NCBI GenBank assembly: GCA_964389025.1
Contig: CAYMCQ010000034.1
Span: forward strand, 1 to 39,944
DNA from: CAYMCQ01 sp964389025
GTDB lineage: Bacteria > Verrucomicrobiota > Verrucomicrobiia > Limisphaerales > CAYMCQ01
DNA length: 39,944 nt
Reading direction: 5' to 3'
The notes under the pieces were generated by a model. That model searched no databases. It saw only the letters and a list, made by a program, of their open reading frames with translations, and was not told the DNA's origin. Positions 34,010 to 39,944 of this stretch are shown piece after piece. The position numbers and the translations under genes were made by a program. Positions within the stretch are counted from its first letter, which is position 1. Every line of letters begins with the position of its first letter.

Positions 34010-34878
34010 GGGCGTCGTATCGGTTCGGTCAGTTCTTTCTTCAGGTCGCGCACGTAGGCGTGCCACTGCGTTTGTATCTGATCGACCGGACCAATTAACT
34101 CCTCAAACGCGGCGAGCCCACCGCCACGTTTTATCAGTTCGAGAGCGTGTTCGCGGCATTTAGATTTCTCAAAGATAAACTGGGTGAGCGTCCACCAATG
34201 CAGATAATACAGATTGAAATTCTTATTCATGCTTGGCCCGCCTGAATTCGTGATGATGGCGCGCAACGGAATAACGCTTTTGTTGCGAATGTTTTCCTGC
34301 AAGTCAGCACTTGTGGCTAATTCGTCAATCCACCAAACAGGATATGTGTTGATGTCCACTTCTCCCAGAGCCAGCGCGTTCGACCGAATCCGACTGGACG
34401 CAAAGTAGTCCGCCAAACCTTCCTCCAACCATTTCTGCAGTTTCAATTGCGCGGCCTCGTGGTTGAGTTGATGAACGGCCTCGTGGATCATCCAGTGATA
34501 AGGATTGATTTCCTTCGCTGAGTAATAGGCGCGGCAATATGGTTCGCGATAAAATGCTTCCGCCCAGCCAAGTCCGGGATTGACCCGACGAAATTCTTTT
34601 TGGTCTTTGAAGAGTTTTACTTTCAGTTTCGCGTGCTCGCGTTGAAAAGTCGGCAAGACGCCAAACTGATTTGAATAGGCCAAGTAAAGAACATCAAGCA
34701 CGCGCGCAACTTCTTCGGCTTGGTCGCGTGGTGCGCTGGAATAAATGACATGATGTGCTGTTTCCAGAGTCACCGAAGGTTTCCACGGCCTCGGCAAGAA
34801 TCTCCACGCCGCAATGGACAGCAGAACCGCGAGGTAGAGCAACATTCGCTTCTGGCGGGGCTTTAAGTTGTTATACAC
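34006..34878 (-). CDS. Membrane-anchored HExxH putative metallopeptidase
   Basis: 290-residue protein with an N-terminal membrane helix (about 12-29) and a gluzincin-like site: H132-E-A-V-H136 in MIHEAVHQLNHE, followed 16-17 residues later by the third-ligand Glu in WLEEGLADYFA. The preceding part (HHVIYSSAPRDQAEEVARVLDVLY) resembles the N-terminal strand-helix of DUF1570-like peptidases. I infer an extracytoplasmic zinc peptidase; the substrate is unknown. It is followed by a coupled small lipoprotein and is preceded by 130 bp with direct AATTCACGCG-type repeats (about 34900-34950). Confidence 0.7.
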   Translation of the reverse strand: MYNNLKPRQKRMLLYLAVLLSIAAWRFLPRPWKPSVTLETAHHVIYSSAPRDQAEEVARVLDVLYLAYSNQFGVLPTFQREHAKLKVKLFKDQKEFRRVNPGLGWAEAFYREPYCRAYYSAKEINPYHWMIHEAVHQLNHEAAQLKLQKWLEEGLADYFASSRIRSNALALGEVDINTYPVWWIDELATSADLQENIRNKSVIPLRAIITNSGGPSMNKNFNLYYLHWWTLTQFIFEKSKCREHALELIKRGGGLAAFEELIGPVDQIQTQWHAYVRDLKKELTEPIRRP

Positions 34879-35010
34879 GGCGAAAGTTTAGACGCGAATT
34901 GCGGTAATTCACGCGAATTCAATCCGCGTCAATTCGTGTAATCCGTGTAGAAGTTTTTTCTGAAAGATTATCGTCTCCTTTTCACTTCTAGCCTTTGTCC
35001 CAGCGTGCGA

Positions 35011-36201
35011 TTACCGCTCCTTTTCTGCTGCGCGAGCGAGCAGGACTTTCTTGGTAGGACGATAGTTCGCAATGAACTCGCGGCGAAATTCTGAAAATGT
35101 TCCGGCGGCGATGTGCGAGCGGATTTCGGTCATGTGCTTGATGAAGATGTGCGAGTTGTGGACGCTCACCATTCGCAGGCCGAGAATTTCTCCGACGTTC
35201 AGCAGGTGCCGCAGATAGGCGCGCGTGAAATTTTTGCAGGCGAAACAGTCGCAGCCTTCTTCAATCGGGCGGAAGTCGGACTTGAACATGCCGCCTTTGA
35301 TGCTGATGGTTCCGGTGCGGGTGAAGGCCGTGCCGTTCCGCGCGACGCGGGTCGGCAGAACGCAATCGAACATGTCCACGCCGCGCGCGACCATCTCCAC
35401 GAGTTGCGCTGGCGTGCCGAGGCCCATGGCGTAGCGAGGTTTGTCCGGCGGCAAAAAAGGTTCGGCGAGTTCCACGGCGCGCATCATTTCCGGTTCCGGT
35501 TCGCCAACGCTCACGCCCCCGATGGCGTAGCCGTCAAAATCCATCGCGACGAGCGCCTTTGAGCAGGATTCGCGGAGCGCCGCGTTCACGCCGCCTTGCA
35601 CGATTCCAAAAACAAGTTGGCCGGGGTTAGTGGCACGGGCATCTTGCCCGTGAGTTCGCGCGGGCGAGACGCCCGCGCCACTACACTCCCGACATTCACG
35701 CGCCCAGCGAATCGTTCGCTCGACGGCAGCGTGAATTTCCTTCGCCGTGGCTGTGTGCGGCGGGCAATCGTCGAATACCATTGCGATGTCGGAACCGAGT
35801 TCGCGTTGAATTTGCATCGCCTCTTTCGGGCCGAGAAATAAAAGCGAGCCATCAAGGTGCGAACGGAATTCCACGCCGTGCGGTTTGATTTTACGAATCT
35901 TAGCGAGGCTGAAAACTTGAAAGCCGCCGCTGTCGGTGAGGATCGGCAAGTTCCAGCTGATGAATTTGTGCAAGCCGCCTGCGGCGCGGATGATTTCCAT
36001 GCCGGGGCGGATGTTGAGATGATACGTGTTGCCGAGGATGATTTGCGTGCCCATTTCGAGAAGCTCGCGCGGGTCGAGCGCCTTGACGCTGCCTTGCGTG
36101 CCGACGGGCATGAAGACCGGCGTGTCAATTTTTCCGTGCGCGGTGGTGAGCCGACCAAGGCGCGCTTTGGAGTGCGGGTCTGTTTTGAGCAGTTCGAACA
36201 T
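35011..36201 (-). CDS. tgt: tRNA-guanine transglycosylase
   Basis: 396-residue enzyme that exchanges guanine 34 for preQ1 in tRNAs with GUN anticodons, the step before QueA. Conserved parts: TPVFMPVGTQGSVKALDP, LGNTYHLNIRPG, LPILTDSGGFQVFSL (general acid Asp90), DDCPPHTA, QLVFGIVQGGVN, GGVSVGEP, GVDMFDCVLPTRVARNGTAFT (nucleophile Asp), and the zinc site CDCFACKNFTRAYLRHL. Residues ~173-192 (SGAGVSPARTHGQDARATNP) are encoded by an inserted three-stem element in front of the FGIVQGG strand and are absent from ordinary Tgt. The enzyme is otherwise intact, so the insert is probably a tolerated loop. Confidence 0.94.
   Translation of the reverse strand: MFELLKTDPHSKARLGRLTTAHGKIDTPVFMPVGTQGSVKALDPRELLEMGTQIILGNTYHLNIRPGMEIIRAAGGLHKFISWNLPILTDSGGFQVFSLAKIRKIKPHGVEFRSHLDGSLLFLGPKEAMQIQRELGSDIAMVFDDCPPHTATAKEIHAAVERTIRWARECRECSGAGVSPARTHGQDARATNPGQLVFGIVQGGVNAALRESCSKALVAMDFDGYAIGGVSVGEPEPEMMRAVELAEPFLPPDKPRYAMGLGTPAQLVEMVARGVDMFDCVLPTRVARNGTAFTRTGTISIKGGMFKSDFRPIEEGCDCFACKNFTRAYLRHLLNVGEILGLRMVSVHNSHIFIKHMTEIRSHIAAGTFSEFRREFIANYRPTKKVLLARAAEKER
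35628..35683. repeat. Three-stem palindromic element inside tgt
   Basis: The outer stem TAGTGGC (35628-35634) with GCCACTA (35677-35683) encloses two hairpins: CACGGGC/GCCCGTG (35634-35652) and GCGCGGGC/GCCCGCGC (35658-35678). The same plan, with different arm sequence, is seen at 36253-36410 just upstream of tgt. Confidence 0.88.
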
Positions 36202-36252
36202 TGCGCGGAGTTAAATCTGAAACGGGGAAATTGGATATGAAATTTTGCTCTG

Positions 36253-36410
36253 GGGTGGAACAGGCCTCCGGCCTGTTGGTTCAGGCGTCCCGCCCGAAAC
36301 CGTTGCGAGATGTGCGCTGGCTTTGGTTTCTACGGACAATCAGCAACGGACGACTTCTGACGAAATCCGGCGGGACGCCGGATTTGACGGGCGCGACGCC
36401 CGTGCCACCC
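36253..36410. repeat. Multi-branched palindromic element upstream of tgt
   Basis: Outer GGGTGG (36253-36258) pairs with CCACCC (36405-36410). Inner stems are AACAGGCC/GGCCTGTT (36259-36277), an 11-bp long-range pair 36284-36294 with 36369-36379, AAATCCGGC/GCCGGATTT (36363-36385) and ACGGGCG/CGCCCGT (36387-36403). It occupies most of the 253 bp between tgt and the zinc-ribbon gene; no gene is seen there. Confidence 0.85.
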
Positions 36411-36454
36411 GGTTTATTCCGGCGCTACTTTTTCAACTTTGCGGGCTGTGTTGG

Positions 36455-37297
36455 CTAGGGCGTGCGCGGTTTTGGCGGCTGTGGTTTGCGGATTTCCGCG
36501 TCGAAAACTCCAGCGACGCAACTTTTCGCATCGTCGGGCGTGGACAAATAAATTTTTCCTGGGATTCGTCCATTCGCAGCCTGGCCGAATTCCAGTTTCA
36601 GCGCGTAACCGTTCGCGAAGTTTTCCGTGCGTGGTTGATCGGCATCTTTCCAGCGCAACTGGACTCGCGGCGCGCGCGCGAGGTTCGTGCCGATGTTCAC
36701 GCGTTGGCCGCTCCATTGCTCACCCTGCCTTTGGGGGAGATAAATGGCCACGCCCAAATCCGTCAGTCCGCTCGAACCAAGCCGCAGTGTCAGTTGCCCG
36801 CCTTGCAGGATTGCGCGTTGATAACTGAAATCACGGCCACGAATCCGGCCAGCCGCGCTCGTGTCGGGAATTTTCACGTCAGTCAAATCCAGTTTCCATT
36901 CGATGCCGAAAGCTGGTGTGTTGCTTGCCGGCGGAATGTTCTTTTCGGGGGCCTCGGTTTTTCCCGGCGGCGACGGTTTGGGCGGAGGATTTTTTTTCTG
37001 CAGAATGAAAAATGCCGCCGCGCCGCCACCGATCAAAAGGATTGCCAGCACGATGAACAAACCGGCTTTCCTCGACCGCGCGGGCCCGGAAACTTCGTTA
37101 GAAAACTGCGGCGTGTGAATCGGCCTCGGCTTGCTCGCTTCCGTCGCCGACAAAATAAATTTCTGCCCTGCGGCGGGCGCTTGTGGCACGACGATTTTGC
37201 GGTAGCACGTGGGGCATTCCAGTTCCGAGCCGCTGCTGGCGGAGTCAGCGGTGATGTGCTGGCCGCACACTGGACAGGCAAATTTGAACTCACCCAT
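36455..37297 (-). CDS. Zinc-ribbon membrane protein of unknown function
   Basis: 280-residue protein with an N-terminal zinc ribbon (FACPVCGQHITADSASSGSELECPTC, two CxxC pairs), a basic linker, one membrane helix (about 77-97, AGLFIVLAILLIGGGAAAFFI), a Pro/Lys-rich spacer, and a C-terminal beta-rich domain of ~150 residues (WKLDLTDVKIPDTSAAGRIRG...). The ribbon-helix-domain layout is common among uncharacterised Planctomycetes/Verrucomicrobia proteins. The domain beyond the membrane is not one that I recognise. It lies between AI-2E-type transporter and tgt genes on the same strand, but with gaps that give no clear operon evidence. Confidence 0.75.
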   Translation of the reverse strand: MGEFKFACPVCGQHITADSASSGSELECPTCYRKIVVPQAPAAGQKFILSATEASKPRPIHTPQFSNEVSGPARSRKAGLFIVLAILLIGGGAAAFFILQKKNPPPKPSPPGKTEAPEKNIPPASNTPAFGIEWKLDLTDVKIPDTSAAGRIRGRDFSYQRAILQGGQLTLRLGSSGLTDLGVAIYLPQRQGEQWSGQRVNIGTNLARAPRVQLRWKDADQPRTENFANGYALKLEFGQAANGRIPGKIYLSTPDDAKSCVAGVFDAEIRKPQPPKPRTP

Positions 37298-37365
37298 GGG
37301 ATCGAGAGAAAAATGTCACGTTTTGAGCGGAGCGACAAGCAAAACTGAACCGGACAAATGTTCGC

Positions 37366-38373
37366 CTACTTGACGCCAGCCGCGTGTTCCACCGGCTTGA
37401 GCGCAGCTTCCGCAAATTTGTTGCGCGACGCTTCGACTTTGATGTAATGCAAAACCACCGGCGCGAGGATCATCCCGGGAATACCCATCAGTTTTTCGCC
37501 GAGAACGATGCCGATCAACGTCAGCCACATCGGGCTTTTGATGCGGTCGCCGATGATTTTGCTGTTGAGGAAATATTCGAGCTTGTGGATGACGATGAGA
37601 AAGATGAGCGCGAACAGCGCCATCCTCGGGCCGTCCGGCATTGTGAACGCCACGCCGACGATGAGCGTGTTGCTAACGATGTTGCCGATGATCGGCAGCA
37701 GTCCGCACAAAAATGTCAGGACGATGATAACCGTCGTGTAAGGGAAACCATTCCAGATGAGGAAAATTGCCGTGAGCGCCGTGTTGATCACGGAGATGAT
37801 TATTTGTGCGCCGATGACCTTGGCGAAACTGGCATAGAAAGTTTCGAACCGGACAACCAGTTCGCGCACGATCGTCGCGTAAAGACTGTCCTGCGACCCC
37901 TGTGAATCGTCATCCGCTCCCCATCGTGTATTGAGGTAGAGGCTGAGCGCGAGGACCAGTCCGATGATGAGCAGCGCGAATTGAAAGAAGGCTTCGCGCG
38001 CATATCGCCCAAGGTTGGCGATGCGTTCTTTGACCTCCTGAAGCGCAACTTCTCTGAGGCTGGCATAGTCGGTGAATGGCAATTCAATTCCCTGCTTTTC
38101 GGCGAATCCAACGACAGCAGGGATCGTTCGGTCCGCGATTTCCGGCAAGGTTTTGTAGGCCTGACGCGAAAAGAAGAACAGGCCGTAAGCGATGCCGGCC
38201 ACTGCGACAAGGTAGATTGCGACACCAAGGAATTTGCTGCGGCCAAAGCTGAATCGTTCCAGCGCGAAATACCCGAAGACCGCCGTGAGCATCAGTGTGC
38301 CAAGATGCAGCCAGGCGATCAGCACCAGCAGGACCGCGATGATCACGTAGGAGATGCGCTTGGACTTGTTCAT
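37366..38373 (-). CDS. AI-2E family (PerM/YhhT-like) transporter
   Basis: 335-residue membrane protein with about seven to eight helices. The conserved C-terminal region FLCGLLPIIGNIVSNTLIVGVAF...HKLEYFLNSKIIGDRIKSPMWLTLIGIVLGEKLMGIPGMILAPVVL is the hallmark of the AI-2E transporter family (formerly UPF0118). Members export autoinducer-2 or act as Na+/H+ antiporters, so the substrate here is open. It starts 17 bp after the glyS stop and is probably cotranscribed with it. The E-x-L-x(n)-N-x-K segment and the GEKLMG motif are intact. Confidence 0.9.
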   Translation of the reverse strand: MNKSKRISYVIIAVLLVLIAWLHLGTLMLTAVFGYFALERFSFGRSKFLGVAIYLVAVAGIAYGLFFFSRQAYKTLPEIADRTIPAVVGFAEKQGIELPFTDYASLREVALQEVKERIANLGRYAREAFFQFALLIIGLVLALSLYLNTRWGADDDSQGSQDSLYATIVRELVVRFETFYASFAKVIGAQIIISVINTALTAIFLIWNGFPYTTVIIVLTFLCGLLPIIGNIVSNTLIVGVAFTMPDGPRMALFALIFLIVIHKLEYFLNSKIIGDRIKSPMWLTLIGIVLGEKLMGIPGMILAPVVLHYIKVEASRNKFAEAALKPVEHAAGVK

Positions 38374-38390
38374 CAGTCGGTGAGGTTAAC

Positions 38391-39944
38391 TCACCGGATC
38401 CTTTCCAGCAAGAGCGGCAGCAGCTCGCTGATCTTCACACGATCCTGCCTGCCGTCGTCGCGAAAACGCAGCGTCACCGTGCCCAGCAACTCCGGCTTTT
38501 CTCCGAGCGTGTCGAAATCAATCGTCACGCAAAACGGCGTGCCCGCTTCATCCTGCCGCGCGTAACGGCGGCCAATGCTCCCGGCTTCATCGTAAAAAAC
38601 ATTCATCCACGGACGCAATAAATCACGGACTTCAGCCGCCTTCTTCACGAGGTCAGGTTTGTTTTTCAAAAGCGGCATCACACCGACTTTGACCGGCGCG
38701 ACGCGCGGATGGAATTTCATGATGACGCGCGTTTCGCTTTTCCCTTTCTCATCCGTGTCCGTGACTTCGGAATAGGCGTTTGTGATGAGCGCGAGGATCA
38801 AACGGTCAACGCCAGCGCTCGGCTCGATGACGTGCGGAATGTATTGTCCCTTCGCCAGACCGTCGGCGTCTTCCTTCGCGTCTTTCGCCGCTTGCTCCGG
38901 CGCGACGCCAGCCTTCGTCAGATATTTCAGCCGCGCATCGTGATAACGCTGCCAAAGTTCTTTGCGCTTAGCTTCGTCAAGCTTGCCCCACGCGGCGCGA
39001 AGCTCCTCGTCGAACACGCCCATCGGCTTGCCGGAAAATCTTTCGTGCTGCGACAAATCAAAATCGCTTCGCGCGGCGATGCCTTCCAATTCCTCGCCCA
39101 TCAACTCGCCTTTCTCGTCGCGTTTGCTGAATGGAAATTTGAAAAGAATGTCCACCGTCGCGCGCGCATAATGCGCGAGTTCCTCCGGTTTCTGCCAATA
39201 CTCGACGAGCGTGGTGCGCGGCAGGCCGATGCTTTCGTAAAATGCGATGCGTTCTTCAACCCAGTATTTGTGCCACGCTTCCCAGCCCCAAGCTGCTTGA
39301 TTATTGCCAATAGCCGATTGTCGATCGCCAATTTCAGCGGCGGACGCCACGCGACCGGAGATTGCCTCAACCACTTCATCCGGCTTGATGAAAAACTCCA
39401 GTTCCATCTGCTCGAACTCGCGCGAACGAAAAGTGAAATTGCGCGGCGTGACTTCGTTGCGGAACGCCTTGCCGACCTGCGCGATGCCGAACGGAACTTT
39501 TTGACGGGCTGTATCCAAAACATTTTTGAACTGCGCGAAGATTGCCTGCGCGGTTTCGGGACGGAGATAAGCGATGGCCGATTCGTCCTGCACCGGCCCG
39601 ACGTAGGTTTGAAACATCAGGTTGAAAGCACGCGGAGCCGTCTTTTCACCATGACATTCGGAGACCATCTTGCTCGGTTTCTGCGGGCAAGGAATTTCAT
39701 TCGTCTGGTCTGCGCGGAAGCGGCCTTTGCACGTTTTGCAATCAACCATCGGATCGCTGAACGTGTCCACATGCCCGCTCGCCTTCCAAATCTGCGGGTG
39801 CATGATGATGGTGGCTTCGAGGCCGGCGACGTCGTCGCGCTGGCGGGTCATGGTGTTCCACCAGAGTTCCTTGACGTTGCGCTTGAGTTCCGCGCCCAGC
39901 GGGCCGTAGTCCCAAAAGCCGTTGATGCCGCCGTAAATCTCGGA
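38391..39944 (-). CDS. glyS: Glycyl-tRNA synthetase (single-chain dimeric type), 5' end outside the window
   Basis: Class II aminoacyl-tRNA synthetase of the homodimeric alpha2 type (GlyQS/GRS1 class), attaching glycine to tRNA-Gly. The window edge enters at SEIYGGINGFWDYGPLGAELK, and 517 codons remain. Motif 2 is visible as FGIAQVGKAFRNEVTPRNFTFRSREFEQMELEFF and motif 3 region as HVIEPSAGVDRLILALI; Cys pairs (CKTC, CPQKP, SECHG) suggest a zinc site. The anticodon-binding domain VAPVKVGVMPLLKN ends the protein. After FFIKPDEVVEAI the sequence AAEIGDRQSAIGNNQAAW comes from a degenerate heptanucleotide repeat in frame, next to a longer variable segment before WHKYWVEERIAFYES. Confidence 0.95.
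   Translation of the reverse strand, partial: SEIYGGINGFWDYGPLGAELKRNVKELWWNTMTRQRDDVAGLEATIIMHPQIWKASGHVDTFSDPMVDCKTCKGRFRADQTNEIPCPQKPSKMVSECHGEKTAPRAFNLMFQTYVGPVQDESAIAYLRPETAQAIFAQFKNVLDTARQKVPFGIAQVGKAFRNEVTPRNFTFRSREFEQMELEFFIKPDEVVEAISGRVASAAEIGDRQSAIGNNQAAWGWEAWHKYWVEERIAFYESIGLPRTTLVEYWQKPEELAHYARATVDILFKFPFSKRDEKGELMGEELEGIAARSDFDLSQHERFSGKPMGVFDEELRAAWGKLDEAKRKELWQRYHDARLKYLTKAGVAPEQAAKDAKEDADGLAKGQYIPHVIEPSAGVDRLILALITNAYSEVTDTDEKGKSETRVIMKFHPRVAPVKVGVMPLLKNKPDLVKKAAEVRDLLRPWMNVFYDEAGSIGRRYARQDEAGTPFCVTIDFDTLGEKPELLGTVTLRFRDDGRQDRVKISELLPLLLERIR
39302..39329 (-). repeat. Degenerate heptanucleotide repeat inside glyS
   Basis: On the minus strand four 7-mers follow each other: GGCGATC, GACAATC, GGCTATT, GGCAATA. 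They encode GDRQSAIGN, nearly identical to the peptide GNRQSAIGN encoded by the heptad repeat in eboE, although the proteins are unrelated. Confidence 0.85.

Overview
The window is a 39.9 kb piece of a bacterial chromosome that reads most like a Verrucomicrobia member of the Pedosphaera/Limisphaera side of the phylum. The reasons are the division and cell wall (dcw) cluster layout with a LysM membrane protein between mraY and ftsW, a C-terminal fragment of a large surface protein family that I associate with that group, weak or absent Shine-Dalgarno sequences, and many small palindromic repeats, several of them inside coding sequences. The assignment is an inference from recognised families; no rRNA or tRNA gene was seen.

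Layout. 1-2.3 kb: TCA cycle genes on the minus strand (5' part of sucC, then citrate synthase) around a small DUF4190-like membrane protein. 2.5-5.9 kb: an exported cell wall amidase, a PduO-type cobalamin adenosyltransferase, a RibD-C-type reductase and queA. 6.1-22.0 kb: an uninterrupted co-directional dcw cluster: mraZ, an unknown ORF, rsmH, ftsL-like, ftsI, murF, mraY, LysM protein, ftsW, murG, murB, ddl, ftsQ, ftsA, ftsZ. Most genes overlap or abut, so it is probably one long operon driven from a promoter that overlaps a 10-bp-periodic MraZ box. murE, murD and murC are missing from their usual slots, and FtsZ has altered GTP-binding and T7 loops.

22.0-23.8 kb: a decayed zone with a toxin-antitoxin pair whose RelE-like toxin is split by a 190-bp palindromic element, a helix-turn-helix remnant, and a surface protein fragment lacking its N-terminus. 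23.9-31.6 kb: a secreted esterase, the LemA/M48 metalloprotease pair, and an ABC exporter (ATPase, two FtsX/MacB-type permeases, HlyD-type adaptor). 31.7-33.8 kb: eboE and eboC of the ebo cluster. 33.8-39.9 kb, minus strand: a small lipoprotein coupled to an HExxH protein, tgt, a zinc-ribbon membrane protein, an AI-2E family transporter and most of a glycyl-tRNA synthetase gene (start beyond the window).

The most striking theme is repeat biology. Hairpin-forming or heptad repeats are inserted in frame in sucC, murF, ftsZ, murG (tail), eboE, tgt and glyS. Related elements fill intergenic gaps, supply a stop codon (ABC permease) or a start codon (ftsI), and interrupt the toxin gene in a way that lets the ancestral frame be rebuilt exactly. 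This resembles the protein-invading palindromic elements known from Rickettsia.
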